From Wocania arenilitoris (lineage in GTDB: Bacteria; Bacteroidota; Bacteroidia; Flavobacteriales; Flavobacteriaceae): DNA of 64,000 bases. Every line of letters starts with the position of its first letter. Position 1 is the first letter of the stretch. The position numbers and the translations under genes were made by a program. Shown in pieces: positions 25,427 to 35,651 of the stretch. The DNA is taken from contig NZ_JAKKDU010000005.1 of NCBI RefSeq assembly GCF_021728535.1, forward strand, positions 1 through 64,000, written 5' to 3'. The notes beneath the pieces are model-generated. The model was not told where the DNA came from. It was given only the letters and a program-made list of their open reading frames with translations, and did not search any database.

Positions 25427-26053
25427 CTAAAATTTAAAATTTAAAGTTAGCCCAACATTACCTTTGGCATCAATTTTATTTATTTTATAATGTGGTGCTA
25501 ATGATAAGTTTTCGTCTATATTATACTGTAATAAGTGGGCATCTACATTAGCGTCAATAATATTTAAAGCATATATACCAATTGTAACTAAAAGCGAAAT
25601 TTCTTTATTACGCCTGAATAATTTTTGGGCCCGTTGTAAGCCATCATCAGTAACTCTTGGTGTAGATAATTGCTCGCCATTAGAATCTAAATAAAATTCA
25701 TCATTTGTAAAACCAGCTAACCTGCTTTTGTAAGCATCTCTATAGCGGTTGTATTCTTTGTCGTTACTTACATAAAAATAAATTCCGGTACCTAGAGCCA
25801 CATAAACTAAGGGGATTTTCCAGTATTTCTTGTTGTAAGCTTGACCTAAACCTGGTAGGATAGCTGAGTAAAATGCTGCTTTTGCAGGAGAAAGAGGATT
25901 GATAGGTTCTTTAACTTTAACAATAGAATCAACTATAACGCCTTCTGAAAGTTCTTCAATTTTTTCTTCCTTCTCTTTATTTTGAGCTAATAACGAAAAG
26001 CAACTTATAAGTACAAATATTACAGATAAAACAAGCTTATTTAGCACCTTCAA
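25427..26053 (-). CDS. DUF5683 domain-containing protein
   Basis: A 208-residue protein with a signal peptide (residues 1-23, ending LLAQ). The core is NPLSPAKAAFYSAILPGLGQAYNKKYWKIPLVYVALGTGIYFY with membrane segments, then an EYNRYRDAYKSR motif. DUF5683 proteins sit beside parAB and dapB across Bacteroidetes, with no known activity. The start overlaps the parB end by 17 bases. Confidence 0.85.
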   Translation of the reverse strand: MKVLNKLVLSVIFVLISCFSLLAQNKEKEEKIEELSEGVIVDSIVKVKEPINPLSPAKAAFYSAILPGLGQAYNKKYWKIPLVYVALGTGIYFYVSNDKEYNRYRDAYKSRLAGFTNDEFYLDSNGEQLSTPRVTDDGLQRAQKLFRRNKEISLLVTIGIYALNIIDANVDAHLLQYNIDENLSLAPHYKINKIDAKGNVGLTLNFKF

Positions 26054-26948
26054 CTAATTTTTTTATACGATTAAAATCTTCTTCAGAATGAAAGGGAATG
26101 GTTATTTTCCCTTTTCCATTTTTAGAGACTTTAACGTCAATTCTGTGTCCAAAGTATTCTGAAAATGCTGTTATACCTTTTTTTATGTATTTAGGAACCT
26201 CTTCATTATCCTCTTTTTTTGAAGATGTTGTTACATTTTTATCACTATTAAAATTACGAACTAAACCTTCAGTTTCTCTAACCGATAATTTGTTAGAAAG
26301 TATTTTTTCGTAAATGTCTAATTGATTTGATTGATCATCAATAGTAATTAAAGCGCGTCCATGTCCCATAGAAATAAAACCATCACGCATACCTGTTTGG
26401 ATAATTGGATCTAATTTTAATAAGCGTAAATAGTTGGCTATTGTCGATCGTTTTTTACCAACACGTTCACTCATTTGTTCTTGAGTTAAATTAATTTCGT
26501 CAATTAAACGTTGGTATGATAGCGCAATTTCAATAGGATCTAAATCTTGACGTTGAATGTTTTCAACCAAAGCCATTTCTAAGGACTCTTGGTCGTTTGC
26601 TATTCTTACATAAGCTGGAATAGTTTCTAGACTTAATAATTTAGAAGCTCTATAGCGACGCTCACCAGAAACGAGTTGATACTTATTTAAACCGAGCTTT
26701 CTAACCGTAATAGGTTGAATAATACCCAATTCTTTTATAGATGATGCTAACTCTCGAAGTGATTCTTCGCTAAATTTTGTGCGAGGTTGAAACGGGTTAA
26801 CTTCAATAAAATCTATATCTAGCTCAACAATATTACCTATAACTTTATCAGCATTTTTATCTTGTACAGATTGAATATCGTTGCTGGGGTCTTTTAAAAG
26901 CGCCGATAAACCTCTTCCTAAAGCCTGTTTTTTGGTTGCCTTCGCCAT
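26037..26948 (-). CDS. parB: Chromosome partitioning protein ParB
   Basis: A 303-residue CTP-dependent DNA clamp. The N-terminal basic stretch contains GRGLSALLKD. The ParB/Srx nuclease-like domain contains NPFQPRTKFSEESLRELASSI and the CTP-binding SGERRYRAS. The helix-turn-helix lies at about 155-180 (TQEQMSERVGKKRSTIANYL) and the C-terminal dimerisation part ends in GKGKITIPFHSEEDF. It is paired with parA (4-base gap). I saw no parS palindrome in the window. Confidence 0.95.
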   Translation of the reverse strand: MAKATKKQALGRGLSALLKDPSNDIQSVQDKNADKVIGNIVELDIDFIEVNPFQPRTKFSEESLRELASSIKELGIIQPITVRKLGLNKYQLVSGERRYRASKLLSLETIPAYVRIANDQESLEMALVENIQRQDLDPIEIALSYQRLIDEINLTQEQMSERVGKKRSTIANYLRLLKLDPIIQTGMRDGFISMGHGRALITIDDQSNQLDIYEKILSNKLSVRETEGLVRNFNSDKNVTTSSKKEDNEEVPKYIKKGITAFSEYFGHRIDVKVSKNGKGKITIPFHSEEDFNRIKKLVEGAK

Positions 26949-26952
26949 AATT

Positions 26953-27717
26953 TCAGGAGTTTTTATTGATAATTTCTTTTGCCAAACTTAAGTAATTACT
27001 AGCACCTTTGCTACCAGCATCATAATTTATTATACTCTCTCCATAACTAGGGGCTTCACTTAAACGTACATTACGTTGTATAATGGTTTGAAATACCATA
27101 TTATTAAAGTGTTTTTGTACTTCTTCAACCACTTGGTTAGATAATCGTAGACGCGAATCGTACATGGTAAGTAATAAACCTTCAATATCTAAATCTGGGT
27201 TATGTATTTTTTGTACACTTTTTATAGTGTTTAAAAGTTTTCCTAAACCTTCTAAAGCAAAGTACTCGCATTGAATAGGTATAATTACAGCATTGGCAGC
27301 TGTAAGTGCATTTAAAGTTAACAGCCCCAATGATGGCGCACAATCAATTATAATAAAATCATAATCGTTTTTAACAGCATTTAAGGCTTTTTTTAACATA
27401 TATTCACGTGCTTCTTTATCAACAAGTTCTATCTCAATAGCAACAAGATCGATATGCGCCGGAATAATATCTAGGTTCGGTGTTTCGGTTTGTATAATGG
27501 CTTCTTTAGCTGTGTTAGAATGTTCTAAAAGTTGGTAGGTGCCAATTTCTATAGTCTCTACATCAATTCCAATTCCAGAAGTTGCATTTGCTTGAGGGTC
27601 AGCATCTATAAGTAATACTTTCTTTTCTAAAACACCTAGCGAAGCAGCTAAGTTTATTGAGGTTGTTGTTTTTCCAACTCCTCCTTTTTGGTTAGCAATT
27701 GCAATGATTTTACCCAT
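26953..27717 (-). CDS. parA: Chromosome partitioning ATPase ParA
   Basis: A 254-residue Walker-type ATPase (Soj/ParA). The deviant Walker A is KGGVGKTTTSINLAA (about 11-25); the Walker B region is YDFIIIDCAPSLGLLT. It drives ParB-parS complexes apart along the nucleoid. It is the first gene of the parA-parB-DUF5683-dapB run and is divergent from the M16 peptidase gene. Confidence 0.95.
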   Translation of the reverse strand: MGKIIAIANQKGGVGKTTTSINLAASLGVLEKKVLLIDADPQANATSGIGIDVETIEIGTYQLLEHSNTAKEAIIQTETPNLDIIPAHIDLVAIEIELVDKEAREYMLKKALNAVKNDYDFIIIDCAPSLGLLTLNALTAANAVIIPIQCEYFALEGLGKLLNTIKSVQKIHNPDLDIEGLLLTMYDSRLRLSNQVVEEVQKHFNNMVFQTIIQRNVRLSEAPSYGESIINYDAGSKGASNYLSLAKEIINKNS

Positions 27718-27895
27718 TAATAATTTGGTTTTGTTAGGCGTAAAAATACAATTATTTATGAGTATAAGAAATTGAAGTTGTTAACATTCGATTAGTAACA
27801 TTTAGATGTGAGAAATCTCTATTTTTTTTGTTAAAAGTTTAACAAAATAAAAGAATTAGTTATTTTATATTTACACTCAAAACATCATATATATC

Positions 27896-30664
27896 ATGAA
27901 GAAAATTAATTATCGATTAAAAATTTCACTTTGCTTTATTTTATTAGTTTCGTTTTCAGTTGCTATTGAAGCGCAAATTAAAAAAACAGCTAGTGTAGAA
28001 GGTATTACAGAATACAAGTTAAACAATGGTATGAAAGTATTGTTATTTCCCGATAATTCTGCACAAACCATTACTGTTAATATTACCTATATGGTAGGAT
28101 CGAGACACGAAGGTTACGGAGAGAAAGGTATGGCTCATTTGTTAGAACATATGGTTTTTAAAGGCACGCCTAATCATCCAGATATTCCTAAAGAATTAAC
28201 AGAAAGAGGCTCTAGGCCAAACGGAACAACTTGGTACGACAGAACTAATTATTATGAAACTTTTAATGCTACAGACGAAAATTTAGATTGGGCTTTAGAT
28301 TTAGAGGCGGATAGAATGGTAAATTCTTATATCGCAAAAAAGGATTTAGAATCTGAATTTTCAGTAGTTAGAAATGAGTTTGAAAGTGGTGAAAATTCGC
28401 CAACAGGTGTACTAATGAAAAACGTTATTAGTGCTGCATTTTTATGGCATAATTATGGGCAATCTACTATAGGGAATCGATCTGATATAGAACGTGTGCC
28501 TATTGAAAATTTACAAGCGTTTTATAAAAAATATTACCGCCCTGATAATGCTGTACTTATGGTTACAGGTAAGTTTGATACTGATAAAACTTTAGCTTTA
28601 ATTGAGAAAAAGTTTGCTGGTATTAAAAACCCTGTAACACCATTAAGAGATGTACCAACTATAGAGCCTGCTCAAGATGGTGAAAAACGTGTCAATTTAA
28701 GCCGTGTAGGCGACTTGCAAGTTGTATCGGCATTATATCATACTCCAGCTGGATCTCATGAAGATTATGCAACATTGGCAGTTGCTGAAGAAGTTTTAAC
28801 TAATCAACCTTCTGGAAGATTATATAAAGCTTTAGTTGATGGTAAAAAAGCATCAACTATATGGTCGTTTTCTCCATTTACAAAAGAACCATCGTTTTTG
28901 TATATAAATGTTGATGTACCTTCTGATAAATCTTTGGCAGAGGCAGAAACTACTTTATTATCTGTGTTAGATGGTTTAAAGGATAAACCAATTACCGAGG
29001 AGGAAGTTAAACGCGCTAAAGCTAATTTGTTAAAGCAGATAGATCAGATAAGTAGAAATTCTGCTTATTTAGGAACTTATATGAGTGAATTTATTGGTGC
29101 TGGCGATTGGCGATTAGCCTTTATAACAAGGGATAGAATTGAAAGCATGACTGCGGAAAAAGTAAATGCTGCAGCACAACGCTATTTAATACATACCAAT
29201 AGAACTGTTGGTAATTTTAATCCAACAAAAACACCTATTCGTGTAGAAATTGAGCATACAAATGGGCTTGAAGATTTAGTAAAAAACTATAAAGGAAAAG
29301 AAGGTTATGGAGCAGGAGAAGCTTTTGATGTGTCTTACGAGAATATTCAAAACAGATTAGACTCAGGAACTTTAAATAAAACACCAATAGAGTACGGTTT
29401 TATTAAAAAGAATAACAGAGGAAAAGCCGTAACCCTATCATTTACTTTTAGAAATGGTAATGTAAATGATTTTATGAATAAGGGAAAAGTTGCTAGTTAC
29501 ACAGCAAGAATGCTTAATAAAGGAACCCAAAGTAAATCAAGACAAGATATAGAAGACAAGTTGAGTGCCTTAAAATCGTCTATTCGTTTTGGAGGCTCTA
29601 ATGGTCGTACTACTGCAAGTATAAGTACTACCCAAGAAAGCCTAATGGAAACATTGGCTTTAATGACTGAAATGCTAAAAAACCCTAAGTTTGACCAACA
29701 GGAATTAGACAAGTTAAAAACTCAAGAATTAGCTGGTATAGAGCAAAATAAAACAGAACCACAGTTTTTAGCAAGTAAAAGGTTAGGGTTACTTAACCAG
29801 AATTATAAAAAAGGGCATCCACTTTATAGAACAACTATTGAAGAAGATATTGAAGCTATTAATGCTGTAACTATTAATGCTATTCAAGATTACTATAATG
29901 AGTTTTATGGTATTTCAGATAATGCAACATTAATTGCAATTGGAAATATAGATGAACAGGCTCTAAAAGATTATTTTGAAAAAGAATTTTCTAATTTCAA
30001 ATCTAATAAAGCATACAAACCAATATCAGATAAATACATAGCTAATAATCCAGCTAATGAAAAAATTAAAACTCCAGATAAAAAGAATGCTATAAGTATA
30101 GGTGTTTTAGCTTTTGAAGGCAGTCAAGTGGATAAAGATTATGCAGCGCTTCAAATAGCAGGTTCTATTTTTGGCGGTGGATTTTTGAACTCTAGAATTG
30201 CTAGTCGTTTACGTCAAAAAGACGGTATAAGTTATGGTGCTGGTGGACGTGTAAGTGTTGATGGTGATGAGAAAGATAAGAAATCATCGGTTATGGTTTA
30301 TGCTATATATGCACCAGAAAACGCATCAAAAGTGCAAAAAGGGTTTAGCGAAGAAATTGAACGTTTTATTGCTGATGGAATTACCGAAGATGAGCTTAAA
30401 GTAGCTATTACTAGCTGGGTACAAGGGCAAAATGTATCTAGAGCTAAAGACAATGAATTATCTTCTACAATCAACAATAATTTATATTTCGATAGAGATA
30501 TGATGTTTCATAAGGCTATTGAAGATCGTGTTACCAGCTTAACTGTTGAAGATGTAAACAAAGTCATTAAAAAATACTTTAAAACATTTGATAAATGGAC
30601 TGTTGTAAATGCAGGTGATTTTGAAAAATCTCCAGAAATTAAAAGTGATAAAAAAGTAGATTAA
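27896..30664 (+). CDS. M16-family zinc metallopeptidase (two tandem halves)
   Basis: A 922-residue exported peptidase with a signal peptide (1-26, ending IEAQ). The first half has the inverted zinc motif H81-LLEH (HxxEH) followed by MVFKGTP, with the downstream Glu in VVRNEFESGENSP. The second half (about 480-910) is the inactive partner fold with YGAGGRVSVDGD. This pitrilysin-like arrangement forms a closed chamber that degrades peptides, here in the periplasm. It is monocistronic and convergent with the PHP-domain gene. Confidence 0.9.
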   Translation: MKKINYRLKISLCFILLVSFSVAIEAQIKKTASVEGITEYKLNNGMKVLLFPDNSAQTITVNITYMVGSRHEGYGEKGMAHLLEHMVFKGTPNHPDIPKELTERGSRPNGTTWYDRTNYYETFNATDENLDWALDLEADRMVNSYIAKKDLESEFSVVRNEFESGENSPTGVLMKNVISAAFLWHNYGQSTIGNRSDIERVPIENLQAFYKKYYRPDNAVLMVTGKFDTDKTLALIEKKFAGIKNPVTPLRDVPTIEPAQDGEKRVNLSRVGDLQVVSALYHTPAGSHEDYATLAVAEEVLTNQPSGRLYKALVDGKKASTIWSFSPFTKEPSFLYINVDVPSDKSLAEAETTLLSVLDGLKDKPITEEEVKRAKANLLKQIDQISRNSAYLGTYMSEFIGAGDWRLAFITRDRIESMTAEKVNAAAQRYLIHTNRTVGNFNPTKTPIRVEIEHTNGLEDLVKNYKGKEGYGAGEAFDVSYENIQNRLDSGTLNKTPIEYGFIKKNNRGKAVTLSFTFRNGNVNDFMNKGKVASYTARMLNKGTQSKSRQDIEDKLSALKSSIRFGGSNGRTTASISTTQESLMETLALMTEMLKNPKFDQQELDKLKTQELAGIEQNKTEPQFLASKRLGLLNQNYKKGHPLYRTTIEEDIEAINAVTINAIQDYYNEFYGISDNATLIAIGNIDEQALKDYFEKEFSNFKSNKAYKPISDKYIANNPANEKIKTPDKKNAISIGVLAFEGSQVDKDYAALQIAGSIFGGGFLNSRIASRLRQKDGISYGAGGRVSVDGDEKDKKSSVMVYAIYAPENASKVQKGFSEEIERFIADGITEDELKVAITSWVQGQNVSRAKDNELSSTINNNLYFDRDMMFHKAIEDRVTSLTVEDVNKVIKKYFKTFDKWTVVNAGDFEKSPEIKSDKKVD

Positions 30665-30693
30665 TTTCTATTATTAATGAACTCATCTTGACT

Positions 30694-31893
30694 TTATTCT
30701 GAATACGTAACTGGTTGTGTCCAAGCATTTTCGTATAGCAAATCCTCTACAGGATTTTTATGCAATTTAGATGAGGTTATTTTGCATCTTACATAAAGCA
30801 TGTCTTTTGTTAGTTTAAAACTAGCCTTGTTGCTTTCAAAGAAAGCAAATTCTTCAGGTTCACCTTCCTCTTTTTTACATCCAATAAATGATATTTTGTA
30901 AGTAATGTTTTTATCTGCTTTTACTTCAACTGAAAGTATATTGTTATTAAAAGTTAACTCTTTTAGCTCAACACCAGTACTTGCGTAAAACTGCCCAGCT
31001 TCCATAGCATTTATTAAAGATTTCGGACTTAGTGTATCAGCTTGAACCATAATCCACCCTCTACCAGCATTACTCCATTTGCTGCCTTTTCTGTGGTAAT
31101 GGTGCGAATCGTCTGTGGCAAGACCGTACATTAATGGTTTATGGTTTTCAATGTAAGCAATGTTAATATAATCCCACATTAATTCTGTTGAAATATGCGC
31201 GTCATTTCCAGAGTTATTAACTGCTGGATGCCCATTGTAAACTTCAAAAAATTGTTCGTTTTTTAAAGCTATCATATCTTCAAGACCAATGGCGTACCCA
31301 AAATTTGGGTGGTTAATGTGAGCAATTATTGGTGTGCCGAATTCTTCTTTATGTTTTGCTACTTCATTTAAGTTATTTTGCATGACTTCCAAAACACTAT
31401 TCCCTCCTTGAGGCTCTATTTTTCTTTTAACATTGGTTGCATTTATATGAATGGGTTTACCATTATAACCATCTGTGATTTCTTCAGATTGAAGAATTAG
31501 GAACTCACTTGGCTCCTCAAATTTAGTTCTATATTCATTATAAGTTTTAAGTCTTACTTGTATGTTTTCTAAAGAATCTTTTCTGTAAGTTACCCATTCG
31601 TCTCCATAACTGTTAAAGTAATTTTTAAACGCTTTTTGATAAATGGAGTCGTTTGAAATGGTTTTCCATTTTTCGCCTTCTGCCAATGTGTTATGGTCTG
31701 TTAAAGCTACAAATTGATAGCCGTTGCTTTTATACCAATCCATAATAACTTCAGGAAATTCGTCACCATCGCTCCAATAGGAGTGGGTATGAAGATTTCC
31801 TTTGTACCATTGTTTTTCTACTATTGGTTTATCTTTTTTACAGCTAAAAAATATTATGAAGATAGCTAGTATTGAAATTTTTAAAGTATTCAT
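30694..31893 (-). CDS. PHP-domain metal-dependent phosphoesterase-like lipoprotein
   Basis: A 399-residue lipoprotein (lipobox FFSC, Cys18). The PHP motifs are visible: GNLHTHSYWSDGD (about 33-45), FVALTDHNTLAEGE (about 57-70), HINHPNFG (about 194-201) and GLATDDSHHY (about 253-262), giving the His/Asp set for a metal cluster. The C-terminal beta domain is of unknown role. Substrate unknown; some exported PHP proteins act on polysaccharides or phosphoesters. It is last of a long minus-strand run. Confidence 0.75.
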   Translation of the reverse strand: MNTLKISILAIFIIFFSCKKDKPIVEKQWYKGNLHTHSYWSDGDEFPEVIMDWYKSNGYQFVALTDHNTLAEGEKWKTISNDSIYQKAFKNYFNSYGDEWVTYRKDSLENIQVRLKTYNEYRTKFEEPSEFLILQSEEITDGYNGKPIHINATNVKRKIEPQGGNSVLEVMQNNLNEVAKHKEEFGTPIIAHINHPNFGYAIGLEDMIALKNEQFFEVYNGHPAVNNSGNDAHISTELMWDYINIAYIENHKPLMYGLATDDSHHYHRKGSKWSNAGRGWIMVQADTLSPKSLINAMEAGQFYASTGVELKELTFNNNILSVEVKADKNITYKISFIGCKKEEGEPEEFAFFESNKASFKLTKDMLYVRCKITSSKLHKNPVEDLLYENAWTQPVTYSE

Positions 31894-31969
31894 TTTAATA
31901 AAGGTTTTAAAAAATGATATAAACGAATATATTGTATTTTACTTTTAATGATAATTTAATTGGCTGAAA

Positions 31970-32815
31970 CTATTCTATTTTTACAATAGGTTTATTTTTT
32001 AAGTATCCAAGTGATACTAAAAACTTATCTGCTTCGGTAACGGTTTTTTTATAAGCTTCAAAATTTTTGTAATTAAAGAAACCATGTTTTTCACCTTCAT
32101 AAAGTTTTAAATCACATCTGCTTTTAACTTTATTCATAACATTCTTGTAGTATTTAGCAGTTACTACTGGAATAAGTTTATCCATAGTACCAAGAAATAT
32201 TATGGTAGGAGGCGCTCCTTTTTTGATATTATGTATAGGAGAAAACTTTTTGTAGTTATCTTCAATTCTTTCATAGCCATAACCGCCTGGGCCGTTATCT
32301 ATCACTGGGTTAAAAAGCACCAAAGCATTTGGTGTACAATCTATTGATAAATCATCTGTAGATTCGTTGTAATCTTGGATTAATGCTGTAGCAGCAGCAA
32401 GATGTCCTCCTGCTGAACCACCAGATGCTATAACCTTAGTTGAATCAACATGGAAACGCATTGCGTTTTTTCTAATAAATCTAATAACAGATTTAGCATC
32501 TTTAAGTGATTCATAAGGAGTTGTTTTATTTTTACTTTTAGTTCTATAATCAGCTAAAAAACATATCATTCCTCTTTTTGAAAAATATTCAGCGTGTTTG
32601 GTGAATTGGGTTTTATTACCACCAATCCAACCTCCACCAAAAAAGAAAATCATAGCAGGATAATTTTTATTGGCTTCAACTTTATGAGGATAATAGATAT
32701 CAATAAATAATTTAGTGGTATCAATCTGTTTATATAAAATTGTCTCTTGGGCAGAACAAATGCTACTAGTTAAGAAAACAAAAAGTAAGGTTAAAAGGAA
32801 ATATTTTGTTTTCAT
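31970..32815 (-). CDS. Secreted alpha/beta hydrolase (esterase/lipase, BD-FAE-like)
   Basis: A 281-residue protein with a signal peptide (1-22, ending SSICSAQ). The oxyanion block is FFFGGGWIGGNK, the nucleophile elbow GGSAGGH (about 133-139), and acid and His candidates are FLGTMDKLIP and EGEKHGFFNY. This arrangement is typical of hormone-sensitive-lipase/acetyl-xylan or feruloyl esterase-like enzymes. A short GTTGTTA tandem repeat (about 32820-32840) separates it from mutB. Confidence 0.8.
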   Translation of the reverse strand: MKTKYFLLTLLFVFLTSSICSAQETILYKQIDTTKLFIDIYYPHKVEANKNYPAMIFFFGGGWIGGNKTQFTKHAEYFSKRGMICFLADYRTKSKNKTTPYESLKDAKSVIRFIRKNAMRFHVDSTKVIASGGSAGGHLAAATALIQDYNESTDDLSIDCTPNALVLFNPVIDNGPGGYGYERIEDNYKKFSPIHNIKKGAPPTIIFLGTMDKLIPVVTAKYYKNVMNKVKSRCDLKLYEGEKHGFFNYKNFEAYKKTVTEADKFLVSLGYLKNKPIVKIE

Positions 32816-32848
32816 TAACTAGTTGTTAGTTGTTAGTTGTTGGGATTG

Positions 32849-34972
32849 TTAATCAATCAAAATCTCCAAAATTTTAATAGCAGCATCACTAATTTTTGTA
32901 CCTGGACCAAAAACAGCCACAGCCCCAGCGTCAAATAAATATTTATAATCTTGCTTTGGTATTACGCCTCCAACAATAACCATAATATCATCGCGACCGT
33001 AATTTTTTAAGGCTTCAATAACTTGTGGTACTAAAGTTTTATGTCCTGCTGCTAAAGATGAAACGCCTAAAATATGCACATCGTTTTCCACAGCTTGTTT
33101 TGCAGCTTCTTGTGGTGTTTGGAATAACGGACCAATATCTACATCAAAACCAACATCGGCATAACCCGTAGCAACTACTTTTGCGCCACGGTCGTGTCCG
33201 TCTTGTCCCATTTTTGCAATCATAATTCGTGGTCGTCGCCCATCTTGTTCTGCAAAAATATCTGCTAATTCTTTGGCTTTTTTAAAGCTTTTATCGTCTT
33301 TTATTTCTTTACTATACACACCAGAAAATGATTTAATTTGTGCTTTGTAACGCCCAAAAACAACTTCTAAAGCATCACTAATTTCCCCTAAAGTTGCTCT
33401 TTCGCGTGCAGCTTCAACAGCTAAAGCTAATAAATTTTCTTGTCCTGTTCTAGCAGCTTCCGTTAATTTTGATAAAGCAGCTTTGACTTTAAGAGAGTTT
33501 CGTTCTGCCTTTATTTTATTTAAACTTTCAATTTGCTGATTACGAACTGTTTGGTTATCAACTTCTAATGTTTGAATAGGGTCTTCTTTTTCTAATCTGT
33601 ATTTATTAACGCCAACAATTATATCTTGCCCAGAGTCTATACGGGCTTGTTTGCGTGCGGCAGCTTCTTCAATTCTAATTTTAGGTATACCAGCTTCAAT
33701 AGCTTTTGTCATACCTCCAAGGGCTTCAATTTCTTCAATTAAAGTCCATGCTTTTTGAGCGATATCATGAGTCAATTTTTCAACATAAAAACTACCCGCC
33801 CAAGGATCAACCGTTTTAGTAATTTTAGTTTCTTCTTGTAAAAATATTTGAGTATTTCTTGCAATACGAGCAGAAAAATCGGTTGGTAAAGCAATGGCTT
33901 CGTCTAGTGCATTTGTGTGTAAACTTTGTGTGCCTCCAAAAGCAGCAGCAGCAGCTTCAATAGTTGTTCGTGCTACGTTATTAAATGGGTCTTGTTCGGT
34001 TAAACTCCAGCCACTAGTTTGGCAGTGTGTACGTAATGCTAATGATTTTTGATTTTTAGGGTTGAACTGTTTTACGAGTTTTGCCCAAAGCATACGAGCT
34101 GCTCGCATTTTGGCAATTTCCATAAAATGATTCATACCAATTGCCCAAAAGAAAGATAGTCGAGGTGCAAAAGTATCAATGTCCATACCAGCTTCTAATC
34201 CTTTTCTAATGTATTCTAAACCATCAGCTAGGGTGTATGCTAATTCAATATCGCAAGTGGCGCCAGCTTCTTGCATGTGGTAGCCAGAAATACTAATACT
34301 ATTAAATTTAGGCATGTTTTTGCTAGTAAATTCAAAAATATCTGAAATGATTTTCATTGATGGTGTTGGCGGATATATGTATGTATTGCGCACCATAAAT
34401 TCTTTTAAAATATCATTTTGAATGGTGCCAGCAAGCTGTTCTGTTTTAATACCTTGTTCTTCGGCGGCAACAATGTAAAACGCCATAATGGGTAATACGG
34501 CACCATTCATAGTCATGGAAACCGACATTTTATCGAGCGGAATTTGGTTGAAAAGTACTTTCATATCTTCAACCGAATCGATGGCAACACCAGCTTTTCC
34601 AACATCGCCAACTACACGTTCGTGATCTGAATCGTAACCACGATGCGTTGCTAAATCGAATGCGACAGATAAACCTTTTTGTCCAGCAGCCAAATTTCGT
34701 CTGTAAAAGGCGTTGCTTTCTTCGGCAGTTGAAAATCCTGCATATTGCCTAATAGTCCATGGTCTGCGAACATACATAGTGCTGTATGGTCCGCGAAGAT
34801 TTGGCGCTATTCCTGCAACAAAGTTGAGATGCTCGATATCTTGTAAATCATTTTTTGAATAGTTTGATTTTACAGGAATATCCTCAGCAGTCAAAAAAGA
34901 GCTATTAGCTATTGGCTTTTGGCTATTAACTACTAACTTTAATTTGATATGTTGAAGGTTTTTTCTAGACAT
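32849..34972 (-). CDS. mutB: Methylmalonyl-CoA mutase, large subunit
   Basis: A 707-residue B12-dependent enzyme that converts methylmalonyl-CoA and succinyl-CoA. The CoA-binding TIM barrel opens with [21 protein letters not shown], and includes [12 protein letters not shown]. The C-terminal cobalamin domain has DGHDRGAK (DxHxxG) at about 600 and VGGVIPKQD. Near the N-terminus, [14 protein letters not shown] (about 13-26) is encoded by an intergenic-type repeat rather than conserved sequence. It follows a hypothetical gene and mutA in one operon. Confidence 0.93.
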   Translation of the reverse strand: MSRKNLQHIKLKLVVNSQKPIANSSFLTAEDIPVKSNYSKNDLQDIEHLNFVAGIAPNLRGPYSTMYVRRPWTIRQYAGFSTAEESNAFYRRNLAAGQKGLSVAFDLATHRGYDSDHERVVGDVGKAGVAIDSVEDMKVLFNQIPLDKMSVSMTMNGAVLPIMAFYIVAAEEQGIKTEQLAGTIQNDILKEFMVRNTYIYPPTPSMKIISDIFEFTSKNMPKFNSISISGYHMQEAGATCDIELAYTLADGLEYIRKGLEAGMDIDTFAPRLSFFWAIGMNHFMEIAKMRAARMLWAKLVKQFNPKNQKSLALRTHCQTSGWSLTEQDPFNNVARTTIEAAAAAFGGTQSLHTNALDEAIALPTDFSARIARNTQIFLQEETKITKTVDPWAGSFYVEKLTHDIAQKAWTLIEEIEALGGMTKAIEAGIPKIRIEEAAARKQARIDSGQDIIVGVNKYRLEKEDPIQTLEVDNQTVRNQQIESLNKIKAERNSLKVKAALSKLTEAARTGQENLLALAVEAARERATLGEISDALEVVFGRYKAQIKSFSGVYSKEIKDDKSFKKAKELADIFAEQDGRRPRIMIAKMGQDGHDRGAKVVATGYADVGFDVDIGPLFQTPQEAAKQAVENDVHILGVSSLAAGHKTLVPQVIEALKNYGRDDIMVIVGGVIPKQDYKYLFDAGAVAVFGPGTKISDAAIKILEILID
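34901..34940. repeat. Imperfect CTATTAGCTATTGGC repeat inside the mutB 5' end
   Basis: About 40 bases of imperfect (GCTATTA/GGCTATT) repeats encode the non-conserved [10 protein letters not shown] segment of MutB. Such repeats are normally intergenic. Confidence 0.45.
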
Positions 34973-34992
34973 TTTAGGTTTACCTAATTTTA

Positions 34993-35631
34993 CTATTGTG
35001 GTATTTTATTAAAATCTACTTTTTCTGCTGGTTTTTCAATATTTGGTTTTGATAAATCCTTATTAAACAGCTTTGCGTAATACAAATCGAGAGCTACGTA
35101 AGCGGCTAAATATTTATCTTTTAGAAGATCTCGGTAATTAGACATTAACGGAGTGCCAAAGAGTCTAGGACTCATGTTGTTTATGCCAATAAGTGCATTA
35201 AATGTTGTTTTTAAATCTTTATTTTGCATATTAATGCCAATACATTTTACCAAAGGACTCTTGTAATTGAGATAGCTTTGTGGGTTGTTGGCAACCCATA
35301 AGTTGTCTTCTTTTTTAAGAGCTTCAAAAACCTTTACTGTATGTGGTGATACAATATCTTCAAATTTTAATTTTCCGTAAACAGCATTTCTTAAAAATTG
35401 ACTATAAGCCTGTAATAATGAAGAATTGGTGTTATTTTTTTTATAATAATTTAAAATATCATTTTCAAAAGCAAATAAAGCTTCGCTGTACAATTTAGAG
35501 TTTACATTTTCGCAGCTTAAAACTAATCCTTTATCAGCATATTTGTACTCAGATAATGTGTTTTCTTGGTTGCAACTTGTTAAACTAAAAGTTAATGTAA
35601 ATAAAAAAAGTTTTAAAAATTGTGTTTTCAT
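34993..35631 (-). CDS. Hypothetical lipoprotein inside the mutase operon
   Basis: A 212-residue protein with a lipobox (LTSC, Cys20). The rest is mainly helical with no motif I recognise ([60 protein letters not shown]). It lies between mutA and mutB with about 20-base gaps on both sides, so it is co-expressed with a cytosolic enzyme although its signal sends it to the envelope. Confidence 0.65.
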   Translation of the reverse strand: MKTQFLKLFLFTLTFSLTSCNQENTLSEYKYADKGLVLSCENVNSKLYSEALFAFENDILNYYKKNNTNSSLLQAYSQFLRNAVYGKLKFEDIVSPHTVKVFEALKKEDNLWVANNPQSYLNYKSPLVKCIGINMQNKDLKTTFNALIGINNMSPRLFGTPLMSNYRDLLKDKYLAAYVALDLYYAKLFNKDLSKPNIEKPAEKVDFNKIPQ

Positions 35632-35651
35632 TTTTTAGTAAAAATTTAAAA

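Noticed and set aside
25400-27900. parS site next to parAB
   Set aside because: No TGTTxCACGTGxAACA-like palindrome was seen here or elsewhere in the window.
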